Positions 1-6,997 are shown, counted from the stretch's first letter. The stretch: DNA of 11,914 nt from Nitrososphaerales archaeon TH5895 (GCA_014523695.1 JAATVS010000020.1:1-11914), one strand, 5' to 3'. The notes: generated by a model from the letters alone, not told the origin. Numbers and translations are program-made.

Positions 1-47
1 ATTGGTTAGCGTTAAATACCAAGAGAAGGGTCATGGCATTCCCTTTT

Positions 48-1139
48 CTACGGAGATTGTAAAATTGAAACAGAGTTATTCAATCGGTTTGAAACATAGA
101 TGCGCTCGTTTAGATCATTATAAGCTACATCAAAAGGATTCACACCTACAGGGACAGTCTCTACTACCTTATTAGTTTGCCCGTCTATGACATTTAGAGA
201 ATTGTTAATCGCTTTAGTGACATAAACGAAACCATTAGAAGGATTAAATGATATTCCATTTGTAAAATCACCTACGTCTATTGATTTGATCACATTATTA
301 GTTTGCCTATCTATAACATCAACCGAATTGTTAAAGCCATTGGTAACGTAAATATGTTTATTGAAAGTGTTATAAAGAATTTCAACGGGACGGCCACCTT
401 GTAGTGTTAGATTATTTAAGAAACTGCCCGTACTTCCATTTACTACAGAGATATTATCCGAAAGCTGATTGGCAACATAAACCTTGTTATCCGAATCAAT
501 CGTAATTCCCTTAGGGCTAAATCCCACTTGAGCAAGTAAAGTTATGCTGTCATTTTGATTATCTATTGTCAGAACCTCTCCTCTCGCCTGTTTAACACAG
601 TCGCCTACAGCTGGCCCGAATTCACAGTTGCCTGCAACAAGATAAGTTTTATTGTTTTCTGGATTAAAAGCCATATCTTGCAGGTCATATCCATCTACTG
701 GGAGTACCTTGACCACATCATTTGTCACGCCATCTATTACCAAGACACCACAGGGAAACCCTGGGAAGCAAAGAAAGGCATTATCGTAAATGGAATGTAC
801 AGCGACATACAATTTCTGATCACTTGGATTCCATGATAGGGCAACGGGTAAACCTCTGGTAGAGATGTTACCGTCTCTGATGATCGGTTCAGGAAAAGTA
901 AGATTTAGTATATCAGTGACCTCATTTGTTTGACCGCTAATTACTGTCATAGTAGTGCCATTTGCTACATACACATTACCATTCATTTCATTAACAGCAA
1001 TGCCAGAAGGGTTGTTCAATCTGATTTCCTTCACGACAGATACGGCCAAAACCGAACCTGATCCGATAATTATAAAAGATATAACCACAACTACCCAAAT
1101 AATCGGAAATTCGCATCCAGCCGCTGAAAATTTCTTCAT
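48..1139 (-). CDS. Membrane-anchored YVTN-type beta-propeller protein
   Basis: The 363-residue product begins with a short basic head (MKKF) and one hydrophobic segment at about residues 12-33. I read this as a signal anchor or uncleaved signal peptide, so the rest should face outside. Residues 40-360 are beta-propeller blades of about 42 residues, with recurring motifs such as VYVAN (57-61), IYVTNG (263-268), VIDGQTNKVV and IYVSN (347-351). Asn-x-Ser/Thr sequons are numerous (NNS, NIS, NDS), as expected of an exported archaeal glycoprotein. The last blades are close copies even in DNA: the same ten bases, attagtttgc, occur at 171-180 and 297-306, exactly 126 bp (42 codons) apart. The ATG at 1139 is the first start after an in-frame stop at 1167-1169. 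This fold usually gives a binding or scaffold surface rather than an enzyme. The ligand is unknown. It diverges from the tyrosinase gene across about 255 bp. Confidence 0.88.
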   Translation of the reverse strand: MKKFSAAGCEFPIIWVVVVISFIIIGSGSVLAVSVVKEIRLNNPSGIAVNEMNGNVYVANGTTMTVISGQTNEVTDILNLTFPEPIIRDGNISTRGLPVALSWNPSDQKLYVAVHSIYDNAFLCFPGFPCGVLVIDGVTNDVVKVLPVDGYDLQDMAFNPENNKTYLVAGNCEFGPAVGDCVKQARGEVLTIDNQNDSITLLAQVGFSPKGITIDSDNKVYVANQLSDNISVVNGSTGSFLNNLTLQGGRPVEILYNTFNKHIYVTNGFNNSVDVIDRQTNNVIKSIDVGDFTNGISFNPSNGFVYVTKAINNSLNVIDGQTNKVVETVPVGVNPFDVAYNDLNERIYVSNRLNNSVSILQSP

Positions 1140-1170
1140 GATCGTATGTTTCTTCTTCAGACATGATCAT

Positions 1171-1178
1171 AATAAATC
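1171..1178 (-). promoter_or_regulatory. Candidate TATA box for the beta-propeller gene
   Basis: On the minus strand this reads gatttatt, about 36 nt before the ATG at 1139. With transcription starting about 26 nt downstream, the leader would be roughly 10 nt. It is a single AT-rich match in AT-rich DNA, so it is only suggestive. Confidence 0.3.
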
Positions 1179-1358
1179 TTTTTGAGTTTTAGCAGAAGAA
1201 CACTAGGACAAGTATTGTAGTGGTACCAGACTGGCCTGTTATCTGTATTGAAAAGCTGCCCTAAATGTAAAAGCACCTAATATATGCCCGTTGAGCTGTC
1301 TTAAGTAATTTATTTAATACTAGACCAAGGAAATTCAAAAGCGCGATTAAGCATTACG

Positions 1359-1366
1359 TTTAAGTA
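1359..1366 (+). promoter_or_regulatory. Candidate TATA box for the tyrosinase gene
   Basis: The octamer tttaagta is centred about 33 nt before the TTG at 1396. That would place transcription initiation only a few bases before this start, a nearly leaderless mRNA. A second AT-rich stretch, tttatttaat, lies at 1309-1318 and would give a longer leader. There is no recognisable Shine-Dalgarno sequence before the TTG. Confidence 0.35.
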
Positions 1367-1395
1367 CTACAAGAGATGATAGCAATATTTGTCCT

Positions 1396-2223
1396 TTGAC
1401 TACCTATCGGGTCAATATAGAAGCTATTCAAGAGGATCAGCTTGCGAAATTAAGGAGCGCATATTTGGCTCATCAACAGATAGATTATGCAGATGATCGC
1501 GGATTCAGTCATATTGCCGGCCACCATGGATTTCCTGGAAATTATTGCTGGCACCATCAAAGGGATTTTCGAGTTTTTCTTCGTGCCCGACTTTTTCTCC
1601 CATGGCATAGGGCTTATCTTTATCACTTCGAGAAAAAGCTTCAGATAATCTCTGGTATACCAAATATTGGAATTCCTTGGTGGGACTGGACCTCCGAGCT
1701 TTCAAAAAGCAAAGGAATTCCTATAGCATTTTCTGCTGAGAAAATCGAAAGAGGAAAAGCCAACCCCCTTTTTAGCACAAGATTTCCTTTAGGACGGAGA
1801 TTTTTGGATCCAGCGACGGGGATACGTCATGCTGAAACCTGGCGAGGAGACGAGGCGGAAGGGCTTGACCTCATTCAGAGACTTATTCCTAGTAGGAAGG
1901 AATTAGAAGAGCAAATAATAACACGAACGGATTATGGTGATTTCAGCGATTACTTGGAGGATATCCATGATGTAATACACGGTGCAGTAGGCGGGGGAAT
2001 GTCTAATGTTCCAAGTGCAGCTTTTGATCCAATATTTTGGTCCCACCATGCTATGATTGACCGTATTTGGTATAAGTGGCAATTAAAGCATGGTTATGAT
2101 AGAGGGCTGGAGAATATGATGAACCTATCATTAGCTCCATCTGGTTTAATAGTGCGTGATACCATTAGGATAGCAGAACTAGGATATGAATATGCGGATA
2201 GTTTGGCATCAGTATCGGGATAG
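1396..2223 (+). CDS. Tyrosinase (type-3 copper oxidase), catalytic domain
   Basis: The 275-residue protein carries the whole tyrosinase central domain, which binds two coppers and oxidises phenols and/or catechols to quinones with O2. The CuA side shows HHG (43-45), CWHH (51-54) and LPWHRAYL (68-75), with His71 the clear third ligand. The CuB side shows HDVIHG (191-196) and DPIFWSHHAMIDRIW (211-225), with His191, His195 and His218 as likely ligands. The residue after the first CuB histidine is Asp192, where many tyrosinases have Asn. There is no signal peptide. The start must be TTG 1396 or another non-ATG codon: the frame is open from 1351, contains no ATG before the conserved core, and the first internal Met is residue 202. 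It ends at a TAG after which the same frame continues into the next ORF. Monophenolase versus catechol oxidase activity cannot be told from sequence. Confidence 0.9.
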   Translation: MTTYRVNIEAIQEDQLAKLRSAYLAHQQIDYADDRGFSHIAGHHGFPGNYCWHHQRDFRVFLRARLFLPWHRAYLYHFEKKLQIISGIPNIGIPWWDWTSELSKSKGIPIAFSAEKIERGKANPLFSTRFPLGRRFLDPATGIRHAETWRGDEAEGLDLIQRLIPSRKELEEQIITRTDYGDFSDYLEDIHDVIHGAVGGGMSNVPSAAFDPIFWSHHAMIDRIWYKWQLKHGYDRGLENMMNLSLAPSGLIVRDTIRIAELGYEYADSLASVSG

Positions 2224-2235
2224 AATGGGATAGAA

Positions 2236-2724
2236 ATGACTTCCAAGTCCAAATCCAAATCAGCTAGTAAGGCGAACCTAGTTCCATTCGTATCTCAACC
2301 GCTTAAACTTGATATACAAAAGCGAAAAAATGTTTCAAGGATTGACCTCGAATTTTGGGGAGTAGACCATTCTGGTCCCTCTTATGAAGGGAGAGTTTTC
2401 ATAAACAATCCGAAAGCAGACATTAACACCAAAATGATACCAGAAAATGGTTATGTTGGTTCATATTATGTTTTTGGGCATGGTCAGTGTTTTGGAGATT
2501 TAGGACATTGTGATGTGATGGAAAATTCCGATCCGCTGAGCCCTTCCCATCCTCTGACTCCACTTTTCAAAGTTCTAACTGTAACTGAAATGATCAAAAA
2601 AATCGGGCAAAAGACAAATCAATTTATAGTAACTATCGTTCCTAATGTTGCTAGTGGCTCGATGTTCGAAATCAAAGACAGTTTTGTAAAGCTAGCCCAG
2701 ATGCAGATCGTACCTTACGATTAA
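2236..2724 (+). CDS. Tyrosinase C-terminal-domain-like protein (HGxCxGDxGHC)
   Basis: The 162-residue product opens with a Ser/Lys-rich, linker-like stretch (residues 3-12). It continues with a beta-rich domain containing LEFWGVDHSGPSYEGRVFIN (38-57) and a Cys/His cluster, FGHGQCFGDLGHC (80-92). From memory, this pattern resembles the C-terminal domain found downstream of the catalytic domain in some longer bacterial tyrosinase-family proteins. In other tyrosinases the equivalent region shields the active site or helps load copper, and His82, Cys85, His91 and Cys92 could bind a metal. Both roles are inference. The ATG lies 12 nt after the tyrosinase stop, in the same frame, with only a weak GGGA upstream. 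Translation may therefore depend on coupling, on TAG readthrough, or may be lost. It could equally be the second half of one disrupted gene. Confidence 0.72.
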   Translation: MTSKSKSKSASKANLVPFVSQPLKLDIQKRKNVSRIDLEFWGVDHSGPSYEGRVFINNPKADINTKMIPENGYVGSYYVFGHGQCFGDLGHCDVMENSDPLSPSHPLTPLFKVLTVTEMIKKIGQKTNQFIVTIVPNVASGSMFEIKDSFVKLAQMQIVPYD

Positions 2725-2762
2725 CAATATTGCGGGTCCACATATATTATGATAGGTTACTG

Positions 2763-2781
2763 TCCTTTTCTTTTCATATTT
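2763..2781 (+). terminator. T-rich putative terminator after the tyrosinase pair
   Basis: The run ccttttcttttcatatttg lies about 40 nt past the stop at 2724. Archaeal terminators are often simple T-rich tracts without a hairpin. The match is plausible but unspecific in AT-rich DNA. Confidence 0.35.
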
Positions 2782-3333
2782 GTATTGTTATGATATTTAA
2801 TTTCATTATCAGTAAGTTGGTTTGGGAAAAAGACCTTTGATACTATGTAACTAAATGGTGGAGCACTATTTGCAGCAACATAGGGTGATTCCTTAGCATT
2901 ATGCTTTATTCCCTCAGGTTACGCTTAAGCCAGCGATATTGTTGCAACATGCAGCGAATCGTCCATATCGCGGCCATTTACCTCTATTCATGTTTGGACG
3001 AAGGCATTTAGACATAACAGTTAAGGTCTATTTGTCATATGACTTAGTCCAGACTATCGCTGATTTTTTCGGCGCCTAAAAACAAATTCGCTGCAACACT
3101 GATTCGCAAATCTTTGCAAATAGTTCCAGGTAGTGACTATGTGCGGTTGTGGTTGCAGCCATTGAGCTAACCGATAGGCATTAAAGGTTAACATCATAGA
3201 TCTCTGAATAGTCGATCGCTGGACAACCTACTAGATAATAGTACAAAGGATCATCTGAAAGTGACAATATTAGACATTGCACAAAACGAATTGTTCTCAG
3301 AACATTATTCGAGAAATTTCTGTCGAACAAAAG
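2782..3333. other. Non-coding stretch rich in short inverted repeats
   Basis: I see no convincing gene here. The part from about 2931 to 3095 holds several short symmetrical elements. There are palindromes tgttgcaaca (2940-2949) and gtcatatgac (3034-3043), and a small hairpin tagtc-ca-gacta (3045-3056). There are also two long-range inverted pairs: cagcgata (2931-2938) with tatcgctg (3055-3062), and tgcagcgaat (2950-2959) with attcgctgca (3086-3095). The pairs cross rather than nest. It could be a remnant of a small mobile element, a structured RNA, or chance. Confidence 0.35.
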
Positions 3334-3344
3334 TATTAAAAATA
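3334..3344 (+). promoter_or_regulatory. TATA box for a leaderless gene
   Basis: The sequence tattaaaaata is centred about 26 nt before the ATG at 3365. That is the spacing at which archaeal transcription would begin at or next to the start codon. No Shine-Dalgarno sequence precedes the ATG, which fits a leaderless transcript. Confidence 0.45.
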
Positions 3345-3364
3345 GAATCAGGTATCTACCTCTG

Positions 3365-4159
3365 ATGTCGGTCCCACAAAACCACTTTTGGGCAGGTTCG
3401 TCTTGCCTTGTACTAGGGCCTGAAAATGTATATCCTGGAAACGTTACCGCAATATCAGATATTTTGACAATCAAAGCTGATCTCGGAAACCAAATACCTG
3501 ACAAATCTTGGATGATTTACATGCTTGAAGTGTTTATAGATAGGAACTTTGCCCAAGCCAATGGAATTCGTTCAGTCCCCTTGGAGCTAGATCTTTTTTG
3601 TCAATTCGATGGCAAAGTAGATTTCATCGCGGTCTTTAATGGGCATAATCAGTATAAGTTCAAATCTATCTCACCTGAAATCGGTCACTCTTATTATCGT
3701 GAAATATTATTAAAAGATGGCGATCGAACTGTCTTGTATAAGCTACGCGATCTGAATACCGGAGAATCTGAATCCTTCAACCTTGGAGCGAATAATATGA
3801 ACGGCACTGTAGATGATAAAAAGAAGAAAGAATTGATCGAGGTAATTAAAGAAGTAAAATTTCAGCCACATAAACAGTTCACTGGAATAGAATGGTGGAA
3901 TAAAGCAGCAAATGTGCCCTATCCAGTAAGATATCATGTGGAATTCTCAATGCTTAAGTACGCTCTGTATGATGACTCGTCTCAAGAGCTCGAAAAGCTA
4001 AACCTTAAACCATATACGTTACTGGTTGAAGATGTAGATTCGTTGGGTAAGCATTATCCAGTTACTTTTGGCAACCTAAGAGAAATGGACGGCTGCATTT
4101 GTTATGAGGTAAATTCAGGAGTTACAAACACAGGAATGACTTATAGTTTGAAGCACTAG
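3365..4159 (+). CDS. Hypothetical beta-rich protein of unknown function
   Basis: I do not recognise this 264-residue protein. It has no signal peptide or membrane segment. Residues 1-140 and 165-264 alternate hydrophobic and polar residues in the manner of beta-strands, with aromatic patches HFWAG (7-11), KSWMIYML (47-54) and FTGIEWWNK (172-180). Between them, residues 148-165 form a short charged helix rich in Lys and Glu (DDKKKKELIEVIKEVK). There are four cysteines (14, 79, 244, 246) but no obvious catalytic motif. A lectin-like or glutamic-protease-like beta-sandwich is conceivable from the FTGIEWW segment, but that is speculation. The ATG start is supported by a TATA box 26 nt upstream, although the frame stays open for some distance before it. 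It stands alone, about 640 bp after the tyrosinase pair and on the same strand. Confidence 0.75.
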   Translation: MSVPQNHFWAGSSCLVLGPENVYPGNVTAISDILTIKADLGNQIPDKSWMIYMLEVFIDRNFAQANGIRSVPLELDLFCQFDGKVDFIAVFNGHNQYKFKSISPEIGHSYYREILLKDGDRTVLYKLRDLNTGESESFNLGANNMNGTVDDKKKKELIEVIKEVKFQPHKQFTGIEWWNKAANVPYPVRYHVEFSMLKYALYDDSSQELEKLNLKPYTLLVEDVDSLGKHYPVTFGNLREMDGCICYEVNSGVTNTGMTYSLKH

Positions 4160-4168
4160 ATAATCTTG

Positions 4169-4189
4169 TTTTCTAATTTTCATTTTTTT
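4169..4189 (+). terminator. T-rich putative terminator
   Basis: About 10 nt past the stop at 4159 lies a T-rich tract ending in seven consecutive Ts (4183-4189), with no hairpin. This is the usual form of an archaeal intrinsic terminator. Confidence 0.5.
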
Positions 4190-4588
4190 GTCCAAGTAAA
4201 GAGATAGGGGTAAGATCGTTCTTGATTACTCTAATAATCCCCAGTCAGCAAAAGGTCCTTATTTTTTAACTGTTAGTATAGTTCATCATATTCAGTTGAA
4301 TTTATCCTAGTGTTGCTACAAATAAAATAATGCTGGTTGGATTATAATACCGATAACTAAAGCACGCAATAACATGTGCTTCGATCGAGAGCATCACAAT
4401 TATTGTGCGTTAGAGTAATAAGGTATGTCTACTTATTATAGAAGTAAGAGGGAGTGGAGTAGGATGTATAACTTTTGCTGAGCGAATTCTTCAGTTTTTG
4501 ATTTCTATCGGAATTGTCTCAGAACCATACTAGTTTCTTAGCACTACCTTTACCATTAAAATAACACGAGTTAATCAACAACTGAGGT
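4190..4588. other. Intergenic stretch without a recognisable gene
   Basis: Both strands are closed by frequent stops. The only structure noticed is a palindrome, tcgatcga (4381-4388), and a 6+1+6 inverted repeat, cacaat-t-attgtg (4395-4407), neither with a clear partner gene. Confidence 0.5.
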
Positions 4589-4813
4589 TTGGTAACCCTC
4601 CTTGAGGAGCCGCTATTACAAGCTCGATTTTTTTCAGGCGGTGTACCTATCACAACTATTGAACAAGCAAATGATGTAGGTAAGATATATCTTGATCCAG
4701 CTATTTAAACAACCGACGCATTATGCTATAGTGCAATTGATCTACTTGCTGCCGGTCCCCCGGATGAGATTGGTGACATGCTTGGATGTCAGTGGAATCC
4801 ATTGTTGAATTAA
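4589..4813 (+). pseudogene. Coding-like remnant interrupted by an in-frame TAA
   Basis: From a possible TTG at 4589 the frame gives a protein-like string that includes FSGGVPITTIEQANDVGKIY. It hits TAA at 4706-4708, then continues in the same frame with TTDALCYSAIDLLAAGPPDE until TAA at 4811. The composition on both sides of the stop looks like real protein, which suggests a decayed gene rather than chance. I do not recognise the family, and no promoter is evident. It overlaps the start of the next broken frame, so the two may be pieces of a single frameshifted gene. Confidence 0.3.
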
Positions 4814-5151
4814 TAATTCAGGAATATATTTTCAATTCATTGAGCTGCGAACGATTTGGCCTTGACCAAAGTAAGGTTACATTCTTGTTTAAATGTATGC
4901 CACCAAGTGGTAAATATCGAGCATATCTTCGTTTAAGTTCGCTAGATAAACAAGAGACGGCTAATGCTTGGCCAAAGCCTATCTTTAGTTTGCGGGTTCT
5001 CCACTTAATTGAAATATCCTTCAATCAAATTCTGCTCCTCTCGGATTAGGAAGTCGAGAGTAGGTACTCTGTCATAAATTCACTGAAAAATATCATGGAC
5101 ATGTTAAAAATGAATACCTCCCGTCTTCCCGCCAATGAGCCCAGTAAATGA
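4786..5151 (+). pseudogene. Broken ORF with an in-frame TAG, unknown family
   Basis: An 87-codon reading frame starts at ATG 4786 and stops at TAG 5047-5049. The same frame then stays open for 33 more codons with protein-like sequence (SVINSLKNIMDMLKMNTSRL) to TGA at 5149. Together this would be a 121-residue product, mostly helical, with a basic middle (PSGKYRAYLRLSSLDK). The family is unknown. It could be a gene with one nonsense mutation, the 3' half of the preceding remnant after a frameshift, or a chance open frame. An antiparallel 68-codon frame (4818-5024) overlaps it, which lowers certainty. Confidence 0.33.
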
Positions 5152-5269
5152 TTTTTCTAGGATTGTGTTCATCTGCCATTTTTAAAAAGTCACAAACTGT
5201 TGAGTAGGGATAATCATCTTGTTCTAAGTATATTTAGAGGTTTTGCAGAGTTCAAGTCCGAATAAATAA
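5152..5269. other. Short intergenic stretch, nothing recognised
   Basis: No supported gene. A tRNA-T-arm-like gttcaagtcc at 5250-5259 lacks matching stems and was rejected as a tRNA. Confidence 0.4.
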
Positions 5270-5512
5270 TCTTCGGCGCCGAAAAGTTCCGCAGGTCAAA
5301 GAAGGTCGGGAGCAACTGCCCCACAAAAAATAATGAATTTTTATGCTGGCGATAGTACTATGATAATCTTTGTAAGGGATTGAATTTGGGATTGCAACTG
5401 GTATCGAACTTCGACAAAAAGTGAAACAGGAGATATGGGAAATCTGATCTCCACTGAAGACCATGTGAAGGTCTGCCACCAAATGAAAACAAGATCTTGT
5501 GAAAAATTTTAA
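5270..5512 (+). pseudogene. Coding-like remnant with an in-frame TGA
   Basis: This frame is open from 5270 to TAA 5510-5512 except for TGA at 5381-5383. Before the stop it reads GATAPQKIMNFYAGDSTMII. After it comes a polar stretch containing TSTKSETGDMGNLISTEDHV. There is no ATG near its 5' end, where the 12-bp palindrome ttcggcgccgaa (5272-5283) sits. A 76-codon frame on the other strand covers the same bases and seems less protein-like. The family is unknown. It is either an old gene fragment or chance. Confidence 0.25.
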
Positions 5513-5529
5513 ATTGCTTTAAGAATCTG

Positions 5530-5844
5530 TTATTTTTTGATCTTCAGCGCATTTCCATTAAGCGAAATAAGTTTCAAAACTACAGGTTTAATTGCATGAT
5601 CTTCAAAGTGAATTGTAATCAGACCTTTACCGTCATATTCAAAGCGACCGAATACTTTCATTCCTCTATCTGTAGGTCCAACATCATATTCAATGAATTC
5701 GCCATTTTCCTTGAACTCGAAAGCCTGTCTTCCCCTCGATAGAGGAAATTTGTAATCAGTAGTTCGAAACACCATAGTATCTTCTGTATCTTCTTCATGA
5801 GAATGAATCCAGCGTCTAAAGATTGTAGGAGAATTCCCATTCAA
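5530..5844 (-). CDS. Small conserved HSHEEDT/lipocalin-like protein
   Basis: The 104-residue protein carries WIHSHEEDTED (12-22) followed by YKFPLSRGRQAFEFKENGEF (31-50). I recognise this signature from a family of small uncharacterised bacterial proteins that look like short beta-barrel (lipocalin-like) domains. The rest is alternating beta-strand sequence (FGRFEYDGKGLITIHFED, 65-82). The molecular role is unknown. The best start is TTG at 5844, directly after an in-frame stop at 5848-5850. An ATG at 5840 is in another frame, and the first internal Met (residue 23) would remove the signature. It begins 13 nt after the M43 protease stop on the same strand, so the two are almost certainly co-transcribed. 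There is no signal peptide. Confidence 0.75.
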   Translation of the reverse strand: MNGNSPTIFRRWIHSHEEDTEDTMVFRTTDYKFPLSRGRQAFEFKENGEFIEYDVGPTDRGMKVFGRFEYDGKGLITIHFEDHAIKPVVLKLISLNGNALKIKK

Positions 5845-5857
5845 CCTTTATGCAACT

Positions 5858-6946
5858 TCATAGCTCGACATACTCTGCTCCATCCCAAAATAGAACAGGC
5901 TTTCCCTTCCTTTCTGGTGTGGCGACCATCGAACGAAAGAGTTCCTTTGTATTCGTAGTTGGTGGGATTAAGCCGTCAGAAATTAAGAGAGATGATCGCG
6001 GCCCGGTAAGTGCTGCATCCATGCGTGAGCATTGTCCAGCCGTGAAGAAGTACATACAATGATCATACGTATAATCCATGTAATTCATGAACATTTCGCC
6101 GTTGGGCCCATTGTCGCAAGAGGTTTTTGGGAATGTTGGACAAATATTAGGTTCAGTTCCAAAATTTCTAGCTGCCTGGAGAGGCGTGTCGGCTACTTCA
6201 TCATCCCTAGAGCACATAAATCTTTCATCTGCAAACCTGATATCATCATCCCCCCAAATATGAAGCAGATCTAACCAATGACCAACTTCGTGTGTACAAG
6301 TTCTTCCCTTATTATACGGAGCAGTAGCAGTACCCGTATCGCCGAACACTTGATACATAATGACCACGCCATCGGTTTCTGGAGTTGTGGCAGGGTCCCG
6401 GTCAGTTGGGAATTGTGCATATCCCAAAACTCCTGATTGTCCGTCAGCATGAATATCAGGACATACCCAAATATTGAGATAACTGTCGCTCGGCCAACAA
6501 TCTTTGCCTCCAGTTGCGCTAAATTTAACGCCATTGTCTTCGGCGTCGAAAAAGGAACGATTTGTAGGCGTTCTAGTAATTCCATTAGTTGAGTTGCCGT
6601 CGGGGTCTCTCACCGCTAGCTTAAATTCTATGCGTGCATCAGCTGCAAGGGGCTGAAATGCTGATGGAACAAGACTTGAATCAGTGTTCATCTTTCTGAA
6701 GTCTTCGTTTAGAATTCGTATTTGACTATGAATCTGTTGATCAGATATATTTTGTTGTTGAGTATTATGTACCACATGCACACAAGTAGGGACTGTTACT
6801 ATACCTTCTCTCTTAAAATTGAGAGCTGTTAATGATTTGACATGTCTCTCTACCCTTTGTCTGCTTTCTTTATAATTTGGAACGGTTTCCAAGAGTTTTC
6901 TATGTACAGGCATAGTCGCACATTTTCTAGTTGGGGGAACGCTCAC
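5858..6946 (-). CDS. Pappalysin-type (M43) zinc metalloprotease
   Basis: The 362-residue protein matches the pappalysin branch of metzincins. The zinc motif is HEVGHWLDLLH (219-229), with ligands His219, His223 and His229 and catalytic Glu220. The Met-turn is MNYMDY (287-292), with Met290. Other family hallmarks are RKCATMPVH (7-15), DEVADTP (249-255), CDNGPNGEMFMNYMD (277-291) and GPRSSLLISDGL (315-326). It should cleave proteins, but its substrate is unknown. No signal peptide is visible. The start is GTG 6946, preceded by a good GAGGT Shine-Dalgarno (6952-6956) five bases away. The eighth position of the classical HExxHxxGxxH is Asp226 instead of Gly. Related proteins that I recall have Asn there, so this is probably a subfamily trait. 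It heads an operon with the small HSHEEDT protein. Confidence 0.92.
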   Translation of the reverse strand: MSVPPTRKCATMPVHRKLLETVPNYKESRQRVERHVKSLTALNFKREGIVTVPTCVHVVHNTQQQNISDQQIHSQIRILNEDFRKMNTDSSLVPSAFQPLAADARIEFKLAVRDPDGNSTNGITRTPTNRSFFDAEDNGVKFSATGGKDCWPSDSYLNIWVCPDIHADGQSGVLGYAQFPTDRDPATTPETDGVVIMYQVFGDTGTATAPYNKGRTCTHEVGHWLDLLHIWGDDDIRFADERFMCSRDDEVADTPLQAARNFGTEPNICPTFPKTSCDNGPNGEMFMNYMDYTYDHCMYFFTAGQCSRMDAALTGPRSSLLISDGLIPPTTNTKELFRSMVATPERKGKPVLFWDGAEYVEL

Positions 6947-6951
6947 TCTTT

Positions 6952-6956
6952 ACCTC
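6952..6956 (-). promoter_or_regulatory. Shine-Dalgarno site deciding the GTG start
   Basis: GAGGT on the minus strand, five bases before GTG 6946, is the only strong ribosome binding site seen in the window. It supports GTG as the start of the M43 protease rather than the internal ATG at residue 12. Confidence 0.6.
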
Positions 6957-6977
6957 AGCCCTCAAACGGGACTCAAA

Positions 6978-6997
6978 CTATTTAAGGGTTTTTATAA
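6978..6997 (-). promoter_or_regulatory. AT-rich promoter region of the protease operon
   Basis: On the minus strand this holds ttataaaaa followed by cttaaatag, two overlapping TATA candidates about 36-48 nt before GTG 6946. The distal one would give a leader of about 20 nt that keeps the Shine-Dalgarno site. The proximal one would start transcription at that site. Confidence 0.4.

Noticed and set aside
3181..3504. Minus-strand 107-codon ORF
   Set aside because: It overlaps the promoter and 5' end of the better supported plus-strand gene at 3365, and its composition is not protein-like.
5190..5262. tRNA-like region with gttcaagtcc resembling a T-arm
   Set aside because: The flanking bases do not form a T-stem, no acceptor stem pairs, and the anticodon arm would have only three pairs.
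5272..5283. Perfect palindrome ttcggcgccgaa, with nine shared bases (ttcggcgcc) at 3068-3076
   Set aside because: It looked like a possible operator or repeat family, but the shared core is short, the second copy is not palindromic over its full length, and neither lies at a clear promoter.
5252..5482. Minus-strand 76-codon ORF rich in Ser, Cys and Ile
   Set aside because: No start signals and no recognisable motif; the opposite strand has an at least equally plausible remnant.
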